This document shows positions 1 through 9,823 of a DNA stretch of 51,829 bases, piece by piece. Each line of letters opens with the position of its first letter. Positions within the stretch are counted from its first letter, which is position 1. The DNA is from Myxococcota bacterium (GTDB lineage Bacteria; Myxococcota_A; Polyangia; Polyangiales; JANWZI01): positions 1 to 51,829 of the forward strand of contig JANWZI010000017.1 of NCBI GenBank assembly GCA_025054695.1, in the 5' to 3' direction. The notes under the pieces were generated by a model. The model searched no databases and was not told where the DNA came from. It was given only the letters and a program-made list of their open reading frames with translations. Position numbers and translations under genes: made by a program.

Positions 1-260
1 CCGAAGGGGCGCTGCGGATAGCCGGGGCCGACGTCGCCGTCGCGGTGACCGGGATCGCGGGGCCCGGGGGGGGCACCGATGGCAAGCCAGTCGGTACGGT
101 CTGGCTCGCGCTTGCGACGACCGGTGAGGCCACGAGGGTCGAGCACCGTCTATTTCATGGAGATCGCGAGAGAATTCAGCAAGCCGCCGCCCACGCGGCG
201 CTCTGGCTCGTCGGGCGGGCGGCCAGCGCACGACCGACCGTCTCGGGGGAGCGAATCTGA
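1..260 (+). CDS. cinA: CinA C-terminal domain (nicotinamide-nucleotide amidase), 5' end cut off by window
   Basis: Only the last ~85 residues are inside the window, read in the frame whose first complete codon is at position 3. The segment [20 protein letters not shown] is the hallmark glycine-rich motif of the CinA C-terminal/PncC family, which deamidates nicotinamide mononucleotide during pyridine-nucleotide recycling. The rest of the tail (helix with [11 protein letters not shown]) fits the family C-terminus. It lies upstream of recA in the same orientation, a cinA-recA order common in bacteria, which supports both calls. Whether the N-terminal molybdopterin-binding-like domain is present cannot be seen. 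Confidence 0.85.
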   Translation, partial: EGALRIAGADVAVAVTGIAGPGGGTDGKPVGTVWLALATTGEATRVEHRLFHGDRERIQQAAAHAALWLVGRAASARPTVSGERI

Positions 261-402
261 TTCGGTGCGGGCGCTGCGCGGCTAGGATGGTGAACAAATG
301 ACCAGTATGTGGTAGTACGACCACCGCCGGCCGTCAGTCCGGTGCGGGGTCGGACGTCCGGTGAGCAAGACCGCGAGCGGTCGAACGTTCAGGAGGAGCT
401 TC

Positions 403-1524
<1,122 letters not shown>

Positions 1525-1554
1525 GCGCGGCTGCTACGGGAACCTAGGCGGCGC

Positions 1555-1772
1555 GAGTCGGGCTCGGACTCGGGGTCGGGCTCCGACTCGGGCGCCGGCA
1601 CGAAGTCGGACTCGGACTCCGACTCGGTCTCGGTCTCGATCTCGGTCTCGGACTCGGACTCGGGCTCGGACTCACAGCGGGGGGTCAGGTTGGTTGATCG
1701 CGGTTTCAACTCGGCCCCGGAGCCGGCTCGGCCTCGGTCTCGGGTTCGGTTCCTGCCTCGGGCTCGATTCCG
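1555..1772 (+). repeat. Intergenic degenerate hexamer array 1 (CTCGGN), with core
   Basis: Between the recA stop and the convergent barrel gene. The plus strand is a near-continuous run of CTCGGA/CTCGGG/CTCGGT/CTCGGC units with occasional indels that shift phase. A non-repetitive core of ~44 bp interrupts it at 1671-1714. The array contains almost no stop codons, so spurious open frames run through it in several registers. Confidence 0.9.
1671..1714 (+). repeat. Array core element, copy A
   Basis: Starts CTCACAGCGG, continues with GTCAGGTTGGTTGATCGCGG and ends TTTCAACTCGG, flanked on both sides by CTCGGN hexamers. Related copies occur inside arrays at 23802-23844 and 29761-29803; allowing one gap, most positions match, most strongly CTCACRGCGG, the GTYGRTYGAT-like middle and ACTCGG at the end. 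No known element was recognised. Confidence 0.8.
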
Positions 1773-1799
1773 TCGCGCGCCGTCCGATGGCGAGCGCCG

Positions 1800-3725
1800 T
1801 CAGTACTGTACCCCGAGCAGTAGCCGCAGGATCTGCGCGTTCTTCAGCTCCGGTGCTCCGCCGACGACCACCGAGCGGCCGCCTTCCTCGAGATAGCCCA
1901 GGCCCTGCAGGGGGAAGAGCACTCCGTATTGCACCTGGCCGTAGAAACCGTCGAGCAAGTCGGGGCCGTCCTCGCTGCGGTAATAGAGCGTGGCGTCGAG
2001 CTCGACGCCGAGATCGGCGGCATTGCCCCACGTCTGCACGGGCGTGCTCGCGCGGCTCCAGACGAGGTCGGCGCGCATGCCGAGAAGCTGTCCGAACGCA
2101 TTGCGGATGAAGTCGTACGAGATTCCGGGCCGTACGTAATAGGCGCCGGCGACCTGCTGCATGACGTGGCGCCACAGGATCAGATCGATGCGGTAGGCCG
2201 GGTGGAATCGGAACGTCGAGATGGTTCGGTCGTCGGTGAGCTGCGGCGGCAGACCCGCCGTCACCGTCAGCCCCTCGACGTCCTCGTCGCCCGACGCGAA
2301 GCCCGCGTGCAGGTGCAGCCCGAGCTTGTCGTCGAAGAGCCGATACTCGGTCTCCAGCGCGGCACCGAGCTGAAACACGCGGTAACGGCTGCGCTCGTAG
2401 GAGGCCACCTCGACGTTCTCGATGCCCCCCACGACCAACGCGGCCTCGAGCTCGACGCGCAGCCCGCGCCACAGCAACTGCATCCATACGTCCGGGATGA
2501 ACGCCTCGGCGTCGCGGCGGACGATGGTCATCGCGTCGAAGGGGGGCCGCTCGGCGAAGGGGTCGGCGATGGCCTGCGACGAGAGCAACTGGCTGCGGTA
2601 GACGAGATAGATTCCACCGTTGAGCACGGGGCGACCCAGTTGCAGGGTCTCGCGCTGCGTTTCGGGGTCCATGCGACGCGCGACGGCGAACACGTACTGG
2701 TCGACGTCGTCCTCGTCGGCGACGTCGAACCCGAGCGCGAGCGGATCGAGTCGGTTCTGCTGCACGAACCCCTCGTTCGGGAAGTCCCACGCCGCGACGA
2801 CGTAGAAGCCGGCGATCCGCGTGATCGCCATGATGCGGTCGACGTCCGACTGGTAGTCCTGGTCGATGCCCTCGCCGCCGTTGGCGAGCAGGCCGAGGCC
2901 CCAGTGCGAGGGCATCCGGCCGAAACGGAGCTGTCCGAGTCCGCGGTTGGTGACTTCCGCCCACGCGCGGCGCACGGCGATGGCATCCGAGAGGGACGTG
3001 CGGTACGCGGAGGGTGGCGTCGAGGTCGACGAGAAGGAGTCGAGGGGGACGCGCGGCGTGCGGGGCACGCGTTCGAAGCGGCCGCCCGATTCGGTGACGA
3101 CCGTGCCGTCGGGCGTCGAGCCGAGCACGAGATTGTCGAAGACGTCGAGCTGCAGGTGGACGCGGACGTCGTCGGAGAGCGCGAGCGTCGGCGCGAGCCG
3201 CAGCCGCATGTTGGAGAACGCGATCGACTCGGAGTCGCACGCCGTCGTCGAATCGGCCGCTCCCTCCTCGCCGCAGCCTCCGGCGGGCACCAGGCCCGCG
3301 CTCGCGGGGCGGTAGCGGTCGAACGGCGGATCGACCATCGAGCCCGTCACCGGCACGCGCCCGAGGTGGAACGTGTCCCACAGCTCGCCGCGCACGCGGA
3401 AATAGCCGTGCAGCGTGAGCGTCGTGGCGGGCGCCGCCCACTCGGAGAGCACGTCGCCCGAGGAGACGGGTGTCGCGGCCGGGGCGACCGCGCTCGATGC
3501 GGCCTCGCCGCTCGTGGAGGGCGCCGCGGCGGCGGGTGGCTCGTCCATCGGGGGCAGCGGCGCGATGTCCGGCGGGCGGAGCGCGTCGCCTCCGGGCTCC
3601 TCCTCACCCCGAGGTTCGTCTTCCTCCTCCGGAGAACCCTCGAGCGGGGGCTGCGGGGGCTGTGCGCCCAGCGACACCGGCATCAGCAGCAAGCAGCAGC
3701 CCACGGACAGCAGCGCAGGACGCAT
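1800..3725 (-). CDS. Predicted outer-membrane beta-barrel protein (TIGR04551-like)
   Basis: 641 residues with an N-terminal signal peptide (MRPALLSVGCCLLLMPVSLG, cleavage near GAQ), then a Pro/Glu/Ala-rich linker to ~residue 85, then a long stretch of alternating aromatic/polar strands ending in ...LLLGVQY, with the terminal aromatic residue usual for outer-membrane barrels. Motifs such as LRFGRMPSHWGLGLLANGG resemble a family of large myxobacterial barrels that I recall as TIGR04551; that assignment is from memory. Strong ribosome-binding site GGGAGGG seven bases before the ATG. Monocistronic; transcribed away from the sulfatase-like gene and convergent with recA across repeat array 1. Substrate unknown. 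Confidence 0.7.
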   Translation of the reverse strand: MRPALLSVGCCLLLMPVSLGAQPPQPPLEGSPEEEDEPRGEEEPGGDALRPPDIAPLPPMDEPPAAAAPSTSGEAASSAVAPAATPVSSGDVLSEWAAPATTLTLHGYFRVRGELWDTFHLGRVPVTGSMVDPPFDRYRPASAGLVPAGGCGEEGAADSTTACDSESIAFSNMRLRLAPTLALSDDVRVHLQLDVFDNLVLGSTPDGTVVTESGGRFERVPRTPRVPLDSFSSTSTPPSAYRTSLSDAIAVRRAWAEVTNRGLGQLRFGRMPSHWGLGLLANGGEGIDQDYQSDVDRIMAITRIAGFYVVAAWDFPNEGFVQQNRLDPLALGFDVADEDDVDQYVFAVARRMDPETQRETLQLGRPVLNGGIYLVYRSQLLSSQAIADPFAERPPFDAMTIVRRDAEAFIPDVWMQLLWRGLRVELEAALVVGGIENVEVASYERSRYRVFQLGAALETEYRLFDDKLGLHLHAGFASGDEDVEGLTVTAGLPPQLTDDRTISTFRFHPAYRIDLILWRHVMQQVAGAYYVRPGISYDFIRNAFGQLLGMRADLVWSRASTPVQTWGNAADLGVELDATLYYRSEDGPDLLDGFYGQVQYGVLFPLQGLGYLEEGGRSVVVGGAPELKNAQILRLLLGVQY

Positions 3726-3946
3726 GCGCTTTCCCTCCCGGAAGTGGGCCGCGGGCGTACCACGTGGCCACGAGGAGGGTCAACGAACGGCGCGCGGCCT
3801 GCACGAGGCGTCAGGCACGGCGTCGTTCGAAATCGGAAGCACCACGCGTCGCATCGCTTTGTTGACCGGTGTAGGTCCCGATGTTAGGCCGGGCCGGACG
3901 CGCGGGCGGGGCGAGCCCGTGCGTCGCGGACGTGACGGAGGTGTCG

Positions 3947-6253
3947 ATGGCGCGCGTGGCAGTCATCTCGTGGATCGGCGCGTGGGCGCTGGTGGCCTGC
4001 GGTGGCAACGGCGAGAGCGGAAGCGCGACGGGAAGCGCGGCAACGGGTTCCGCCGCCAGCCCCGGCGCCGCGCCGACGCCCGCCGAGTTCGAGGGGCTTT
4101 CGACCGTTCAGGATCTGGTGCGGACGGCGCACCTGGCCGACCTCGACGATGGCGGCCTGTTCATCGATTTCGGCACGCCGCAGCGCGACAAGTACACGAC
4201 CGGCGACTGGAAAACGGGCTGGATCGAAGACGGCGTTGAGGGCGAGACGACGTTCACGACGGTCGGTGCGACCGGGCGCGTCTACTTCCACGTCGACGAG
4301 CCGGGGCCGCTGACGCTGCGCTTCCGCGTGCGGCCGATCGGCACTGCGAACATGATGGTGTTCGTCAACAATCGGCAGCTCGAGACCGTGCGCATGCAGC
4401 CCGGCGCGGCCTTCCGCGACCACGACGTCGCGGTTCCGGCGGAGGCCGTTCAACGGGGGGAGAACTACTTGTTGTTGCGCTTCGGCGGAACGACCCGCGT
4501 GGGCGATCGAGACGTGGCGGTCGCGATGGACTGGTTGCGCGTGGTGCGCGGCGCGCCGACTTCGGCGGAGGGCTGGGAGCCGCCGACGTGGGGCACGCTG
4601 CTCGGGGACGCGGCGCTCGGCGGGAGCACGCGTCGCGCGATGCGATTGCGCCGCGGGGCGAGCGCGAGCTGGTACGTGCAGGTGCCGGCGGACGGCAAGC
4701 TCGGGCTGCTGCTCGGCGCCGAAGGGGGCCCGATCGACGCGCGCGTCACGCTCGTCCCGGAGGGAGCGGAGTCGGCCGAACTGTGGTCGGGCCGCGCGAC
4801 GGGGGCATGGCAGGTGCAATTGCTGGATCTGTCGGCGCACGCCGGCCGCATCGCGCGCATTGGGGTGCATGCCGCGGGCGGCACGGGCTCGCGGCTGCTC
4901 GTCGGCGATGCGCGCGTGCTCGTTCCGGCGCGAACGGTTGCGGCACCCGCACGCAGGCCCCGCAACGTCGTGCTCCTCGTCATCGACACGCTGCGCGCCG
5001 ACAAGCTGCGTCCGTGGAATCCGCGTTCGCGCGTCCGTACCCCGGTGCTCGACCGCCTGGCCGCCGAAGGAGCGGTCTTCGAGCGCGCGCACGCGCCGGA
5101 GAACTGGACCAAGCCGTCGGTGGCCTCGATCCTCTCCGGCCTGCACCCGGCCACGCACGGCGCCAAGACGAGCGAGGCGCGCCTGCCCGCGTCCGTGCTG
5201 CTGCTCTCGGAGCACCTGCGCGCGCAGGGCTTCGGGACGGCGTCGTTCATCGCCAACGGGTACGTTTCCGATCGGTTCGGTTTCGACCAGGGCTGGGACC
5301 ACTACTTCAACTACATCCGCAGCAACCGGCCCACCGAGGCCGAGCACCTGTTCCGCGACGCGGCGGCGTGGATCGAGCAGAACCGCGGCAAACCGTTCTT
5401 CGTGTTCATCCAGACGATCGATCCGCACGTCCCGTACGACCCGCCGGCGGACATCCTGGCGCACTACGACCCGCGAACCGACTACGCGGGCCAGGTGCGG
5501 CCGCGGCTGACGCCGGACCTGCTCGAACGCGCCAAGCGCAATCCGCCCGCGGTGACGTTCGATGCGAGCGACCGCCGCCGCCTCGAAGCGCTCTACGACG
5601 GCGAGATCGACTACCACGACCGTGAGCTGGGTCGGTTCGTCGAGCGACTGCAGGCGCTGGGGGTCTGGGACGAGACGCTGATCGTGATCACGAGCGACCA
5701 CGGCGAGGAGTTCGGCGAGCACGGCAGCTGGGGCCACGGGCACTCGGTCTACGAGGAGATGCTGCACGTGCCCTTCCTGTGGCGCGGCCCGGGCGTGCCC
5801 GCGGTGCGGGTGCCCCACGTCGTCGGGACGGTGGACACGGCACCGACGATTCTCGCGTTGCTTGGCCAGCCGCCGATGCCGGACGTCGAGGGGCGCAGCC
5901 TCGTCGACTTTCTGCACGGTGGATTGCCGCCGGGGCCGCGGCTCTCGTTCAGCGACTTCCTGGACGACCGGCGCGTCGCGAACGAGGGCCGATTCAAGCT
6001 CGTGCTCCGCGGGGTCAATCCGACGCTGTTCGACCTGCAGACCGATCCGGGTGAGCAGCGCGAGCTGCCGGTCGGCCGTCATCCGATCGCGATGCGCTTC
6101 TTGCGGATTCACCTCGGCCAGTTCCTCGGGGCGACCAACCGCGCCCGCTGGCTCGACGCAGTGCAGGGGCAAGGGCGCGCCGTGGCGACCGAGGCGGCCG
6201 AGATGGATCCGGAGATCCGACGGCAGCTCGGCGCGCTCGGTTACGCGAACTGA
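3947..6253 (+). CDS. Lipoprotein of the sulfatase/alkaline-phosphatase superfamily, lacking the sulfatase Cys/Ser
   Basis: 768 residues from the ATG preceded by GGAGG; this start places a lipobox (LVAC|GG) after a short hydrophobic segment, so it is probably a lipoprotein. Residues ~50-330 look like beta-sandwich or carbohydrate-binding material. The catalytic domain begins near residue 340 with NVVLLVIDTLRADKL (metal Asp ~347) and ends with ITSDHGEEFGEHGSWGHGH metal ligands. The nucleophile region reads NWTKPSVASILSG: Thr ~388 stands where sulfatases have Cys/Ser in C/S-x-P-S-R, and the Arg is Val. Formylglycine conversion is therefore impossible, and a phospho-transfer or phosphatase chemistry with Thr is more likely. 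Substrate unknown. A TTGACC -35-like hexamer lies at 3862. Confidence 0.8.
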   Translation: MARVAVISWIGAWALVACGGNGESGSATGSAATGSAASPGAAPTPAEFEGLSTVQDLVRTAHLADLDDGGLFIDFGTPQRDKYTTGDWKTGWIEDGVEGETTFTTVGATGRVYFHVDEPGPLTLRFRVRPIGTANMMVFVNNRQLETVRMQPGAAFRDHDVAVPAEAVQRGENYLLLRFGGTTRVGDRDVAVAMDWLRVVRGAPTSAEGWEPPTWGTLLGDAALGGSTRRAMRLRRGASASWYVQVPADGKLGLLLGAEGGPIDARVTLVPEGAESAELWSGRATGAWQVQLLDLSAHAGRIARIGVHAAGGTGSRLLVGDARVLVPARTVAAPARRPRNVVLLVIDTLRADKLRPWNPRSRVRTPVLDRLAAEGAVFERAHAPENWTKPSVASILSGLHPATHGAKTSEARLPASVLLLSEHLRAQGFGTASFIANGYVSDRFGFDQGWDHYFNYIRSNRPTEAEHLFRDAAAWIEQNRGKPFFVFIQTIDPHVPYDPPADILAHYDPRTDYAGQVRPRLTPDLLERAKRNPPAVTFDASDRRRLEALYDGEIDYHDRELGRFVERLQALGVWDETLIVITSDHGEEFGEHGSWGHGHSVYEEMLHVPFLWRGPGVPAVRVPHVVGTVDTAPTILALLGQPPMPDVEGRSLVDFLHGGLPPGPRLSFSDFLDDRRVANEGRFKLVLRGVNPTLFDLQTDPGEQRELPVGRHPIAMRFLRIHLGQFLGATNRARWLDAVQGQGRAVATEAAEMDPEIRRQLGALGYAN

Positions 6254-6285
6254 AGGTGCGAGCCGCGCCGCGCGAGCGCGCACGC

Positions 6286-6381
6286 GGCCTCGGGCTCGGA
6301 CGCGGACTCGGATTCCGTTTCGGTTTCCGGCGCCGTCGCGGATTCGGACTCCGTTTCGGGCTCGGACCCGCGACCTCGGAC
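6286..6381 (+). repeat. Intergenic hexamer array 2 (CTCGGN, degenerate)
   Basis: Short, decayed array starting ~30 bp after the sulfatase-like stop. Units such as CTCGGA and TTCGGN alternate with CGCGGA and TTCCGT variants. No core element. Confidence 0.7.
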
Positions 6382-6498
6382 CGTACCTTCGACCCACCCG
6401 ATCGACGCCGTCAGGCATGGACCTCGCCTCGGCTCCGGACGGCCCATCGCCGGAGTCGCGCCGTGCGGCGAGCGCCGGGGCCTGGAGCGGTGATGAAG

Positions 6499-6515
6499 GA
6501 TTTGTAAGGCAAATC
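6499..6515 (+). promoter_or_regulatory. AT-rich inverted repeat just upstream of the PHP gene
   Basis: GATTTG-TAAGG-CAAATC, followed by ACATTTTTCC and the ATG at 6526. It is a perfect six-base palindrome in an AT-rich patch that stands out from its GC-rich surroundings. It could be an operator, or a weak terminator hairpin for read-through from the upstream gene. No Shine-Dalgarno is visible between it and the ATG. Confidence 0.4.
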
Positions 6516-6525
6516 ACATTTTTCC

Positions 6526-8412
6526 ATGGAACCGCTCGCACGCAGCCTGCTGCCGCAACGCTCCAATCGATACGTGCGCGCGCCCGCGCTCGCGCTGCGA
6601 GACGGCACGCCATGGTTGACGGCGATCGCCTGGGAGCCGGAGCACGGGCTCGAGCGTGTCCTCGCGTGGGCGCTCGACCCGGTCACGCTCGAGCCTCGCG
6701 AGCCGCCCGAGGATCTCGGCCCGGTGGACGTCGAGGCCGAGCTCGAACGCGAGCGAACGGTGTCCGACGGGCCCTGGAGGGTCACGCTGCATCGCGACGG
6801 TCCCCGGCACCGGCTCGTGGTCGGCGGTCCCGGCGTCGAGGTCGTGGCGTGGGAGGCGGAGGCGACGGCGGCCGCGCCCACCATCGCGGCTGCGCCGGAC
6901 GGAGGAGCGTGGATCGCGTTTCACCACGATCTGCGCGAGGACGACGCGATGCGCGACCTGCCGAAGTGGATCGCGCTGCGGCACGTCGGCGCCGGTGGTG
7001 TGCTGTCGATGCCTGCCGCGCCGATGACCGGGCGCGATCGCGACGCGACGGGTGAGGAGCAAAGCTTCGAGTTTCCCGGTCTGGTCGTCGCAGCCGATGG
7101 CGCGGTCGCCCTGTTCGGGCGTGGCTCGCACCGATTCTGGATGCAGCAGCTGTCGGCGGACGGCTGGGGCGCGCGGGTGCCGCTCGGTCCCGGCGACTGG
7201 GGCTGCCGCGGCCGGCGCGTGTCCGTTCTGGCGGTCGGCGACGGGTCCGTGCTGATCGCGCGACGCGAGCGCGCGGGGATCGTCCTCGAGCGCCGCCCCG
7301 GGCCGCGCGGTGGTCCACCGGCCCTGCAACGGGCGTCGGCGCGGGCGCTCGTGCGCGGCGCGCGCATCGGGGGGGGCGGCCGCCCCGACGTCCCGGACCC
7401 CGCCGCGCGCTGGGGACGGCGCACGCTCTTCGGCGACGTCCACCAGCACTCGGCGCATTCGGATGGTCTGGGCACGGCCGACGAGCCGTTCCTGCGGGCG
7501 CGATGGCTCTACGGCGACGACTTCTGCGCACTGAGCGATCACGAGTCGTTTCTCGGCAAGCGCATCGGTCCCTCCGAGCAGGCTCTGATCGAGCGCGCAG
7601 CCCTCGACCACGACGAGCCCGGTCGCTTCGCGACCCTCTTCGCCTACGAGTACACGGGGCGCGCGCATCCGGGCCCCGGCCACAAGGTCGTCTATGCCCC
7701 CGAGCCGGGCTTGCCGATCGCATCACGGGACGCATACCCCGAGGGGCGTGCGTTGCTCGAACGGCTGCGTGCCCTCGGCGCGATCGCCGTTCCGCATCAC
7801 GTCGGCTGGACGGGCGCCGACGCGGAGGCGCACGACCCGATCCTGCAGCCCGTCTGGGAGCTGTGCAGTTGTCACGGTTGCTACGAGCACGCCGATCATC
7901 CGCTCGGCCAGCGCGGCGAGCTGCGCGATCAGATGATCGACGCGATGCTGCGCCGCGGGCTGCGCTTCGGGCTCATCGCGTCGAGCGACGGTCACGGGTT
8001 GCTGTTCCATCACGGCGTCGCGCGAAAACGCGACGCGCATCGGACGGGACTGGCCGCCGTGCAGGCGGTGGCGTGCACGCGCGAGGCGGTCCTGCAGGCG
8101 CTTCGTGAGCGGCGGTGCTACGCGACGAGCGGCGCGAAGATCCTGCTCGATCTCGACGCGGACGGCCATCCGATGGGCGCGGACATACCGACCGCCGGCT
8201 CGGTGCGTGTGCGGGTGACCGCGCACGGGACGTCGCGCATCGCCGCGATCGTGTTGCGGGGACCTGCGGGTACGCTGGCTCGTGTCGAGCCCGATGCCGA
8301 ATCGGGCACGCTCCAGGCGATCGTCCGCGTGCCGTGGTGCTACGCACGCGTCGAGCAGGTCGACGGCGAGATGGCGTGGTCGAGTCCGGTCTTTACGCGC
8401 GTGGCAGGGTGA
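6526..8412 (+). CDS. PHP-domain (DUF3604-like) metal-dependent phosphoesterase
   Basis: 628 residues, no signal peptide. The first ~290 residues form a repeat-like beta-rich region (short strand motifs with Trp and Gly-Asp turns). The catalytic part starts near residue 300 with TLFGDVHQHSAHSDGLGT, which supplies the H-x-H metal ligands of PHP hydrolases, followed by FCALSDHESF, IAVPHHVGW and LIASSDGHG, giving the remaining His/Asp ligands. The fold hydrolyses phosphoesters or related bonds with two or three divalent metals; the substrate is not predictable. The ATG lacks a clear ribosome-binding site and follows an AT-rich palindrome. The 3' end overlaps the convergent histidine kinase by 20 bp. 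Confidence 0.75.
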   Translation: MEPLARSLLPQRSNRYVRAPALALRDGTPWLTAIAWEPEHGLERVLAWALDPVTLEPREPPEDLGPVDVEAELERERTVSDGPWRVTLHRDGPRHRLVVGGPGVEVVAWEAEATAAAPTIAAAPDGGAWIAFHHDLREDDAMRDLPKWIALRHVGAGGVLSMPAAPMTGRDRDATGEEQSFEFPGLVVAADGAVALFGRGSHRFWMQQLSADGWGARVPLGPGDWGCRGRRVSVLAVGDGSVLIARRERAGIVLERRPGPRGGPPALQRASARALVRGARIGGGGRPDVPDPAARWGRRTLFGDVHQHSAHSDGLGTADEPFLRARWLYGDDFCALSDHESFLGKRIGPSEQALIERAALDHDEPGRFATLFAYEYTGRAHPGPGHKVVYAPEPGLPIASRDAYPEGRALLERLRALGAIAVPHHVGWTGADAEAHDPILQPVWELCSCHGCYEHADHPLGQRGELRDQMIDAMLRRGLRFGLIASSDGHGLLFHHGVARKRDAHRTGLAAVQAVACTREAVLQALRERRCYATSGAKILLDLDADGHPMGADIPTAGSVRVRVTAHGTSRIAAIVLRGPAGTLARVEPDAESGTLQAIVRVPWCYARVEQVDGEMAWSSPVFTRVAG

Positions 8413-9823
8413 CCGTCACCGTGGTGCCGGCACCGTAGCGGCTGTCGATGTCGAGGCGGCCGCCATGGGCGCGCACGATGCGCTCGACGATGGCGAGCCC
8501 GAGCCCGGTCCCCGCGGGCCGCGTCGTGAAGAACGGATCGCGGGCCCGGCTCCGCACCAGCGTATCCATGCCCTCGCCGCTGTCGCGCATGGCGATAGCC
8601 CACGCCCGACGTCCCTCCAGACGCGCGCGGCGTGCGCGCACCACGAGCGAGCCCCCCTCGGGCATCGCCTGCGCGGCGTTCTCGGCGAGGCTCGCGAACG
8701 CCTGGCGCAGCAGATCCGCGTCGCCTCGCACGGCGGCCTCCCCGACGTCGAGATCGATCTGGATGCGCGACGGATCGCGGGCCGCCTGCAGGCCCTGGGC
8801 CACCGCGTCGGCGAGCACGACGGCCATCTCGACGCGTTCCGGGCGCAGCCGGAGCGGTCGCGCGTACGCAAGCAGCTCGTTGAGCAGGCGGGTCAGGCGC
8901 GAGGTTTCCTCTTCGACGATCTCGAGCAGCAGGGCGTGGTCGTCGGACGTCGCCGGGGCGCGGCGCAAGCCGGCGACCGCGTTCTTGAGGATCGCGAGCG
9001 GATTGCGGACCTCGTGGGCGATCGTGGCGGAGAGCGAGCCGATCGCGGTGAGCTGTTCACGGCGAACGAGCTCGTCCTGCGCCCGCTGGAGCAGCTCGGT
9101 TTCGTGCTCGAGCTGCGCCGTCCGCACGCCGAGCTCGTGCTCGGCACGCACGTGGCGACGCAGCAGGACGGTGGCCACGAGCATGCTCGCGACGAGCGTG
9201 GCGTGATCGAGGAGCTGCACGACCCGGACGTGGGCGAGCTGGGCGACGAGATCGTGCGTGCCGCACGCGCCGACCAGGCATACGGCGACGGCGCATCGAC
9301 GCGCATCGCCGCTATGACGTGCTGCGCGAAGCAGTCCGACGAGGGCTGGGGCGACGACCACGAGCCCGGAGGTGGCCAGGACCGAGCCGACGGCGTCCAG
9401 GCGCAACTCCATGGTGCGCGGCGCCTGGATGGGCGGCGGGTCCGGCGAATCGATCGGGAAGGCCGGATCGAAGACGAGCCCGGCGGCCAGTGCGCCCAGC
9501 CAGACGCACGCGACCAGGCGCGCGGGTCCATGCATGCGCGGACAGTGCCCTGGCGCCAGAACGCGGCACAGCTCGACCATGCCGAGCATGCCGAGCGCGG
9601 CCCCGGCAACCTGGAGTCGCATCCACGGATCGGCTTCGGCCGGCGATGGGCGCGAGCCGGCGATCGAGCCCGCGAGCGCATAGACCCCCAGTCCGGCGGT
9701 GAGCGCGGAGAAGGCCGCGTGCTCGACGTCCTCGCGCCGTCTCAGCCACAACAGGCCGAAAAAGGCCGCGAGGTGCAACTGCACGGCTCCCCACGCGGCC
9801 GTCAGCGTGTGAAGCAGGTGCAT
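8393..9823 (-). CDS. Membrane sensor histidine kinase (downstream of a tandem pair)
   Basis: 476 residues. Residues 1-~215 hold about six or seven hydrophobic segments, with no recognisable periplasmic ligand domain. A coiled coil (RTAQLEHETELLQRAQDE) leads to a HisKA domain with H-box IAHEVRNPL, then HATPase_c with N-box SLAENAAQA, DSGEGM, the F-box FFTTRPAG and GTGLGLAIVERI. All catalytic residues are intact. Its ATG shares one base with the stop of the preceding kinase (TGATG), so the two are probably translationally coupled. Architecture and spacing closely match the upstream kinase, suggesting tandem duplication. No receiver domain is attached. Confidence 0.93.
   Translation of the reverse strand: MHLLHTLTAAWGAVQLHLAAFFGLLWLRRREDVEHAAFSALTAGLGVYALAGSIAGSRPSPAEADPWMRLQVAGAALGMLGMVELCRVLAPGHCPRMHGPARLVACVWLGALAAGLVFDPAFPIDSPDPPPIQAPRTMELRLDAVGSVLATSGLVVVAPALVGLLRAARHSGDARRCAVAVCLVGACGTHDLVAQLAHVRVVQLLDHATLVASMLVATVLLRRHVRAEHELGVRTAQLEHETELLQRAQDELVRREQLTAIGSLSATIAHEVRNPLAILKNAVAGLRRAPATSDDHALLLEIVEEETSRLTRLLNELLAYARPLRLRPERVEMAVVLADAVAQGLQAARDPSRIQIDLDVGEAAVRGDADLLRQAFASLAENAAQAMPEGGSLVVRARRARLEGRRAWAIAMRDSGEGMDTLVRSRARDPFFTTRPAGTGLGLAIVERIVRAHGGRLDIDSRYGAGTTVTVTLPRA

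Noticed and set aside
383..390. GAACGTTC palindrome as a LexA/SOS box before recA
   Set aside because: It lacks the four-base spacer of GAAC-N4-GTTC boxes, does not fit the CTGT-N8-ACAG type, and overlaps the Shine-Dalgarno region.
361..402. recA start at GTG 361
   Set aside because: ATG 403 has AGGAGG at ideal spacing and gives the usual RecA N-terminus.
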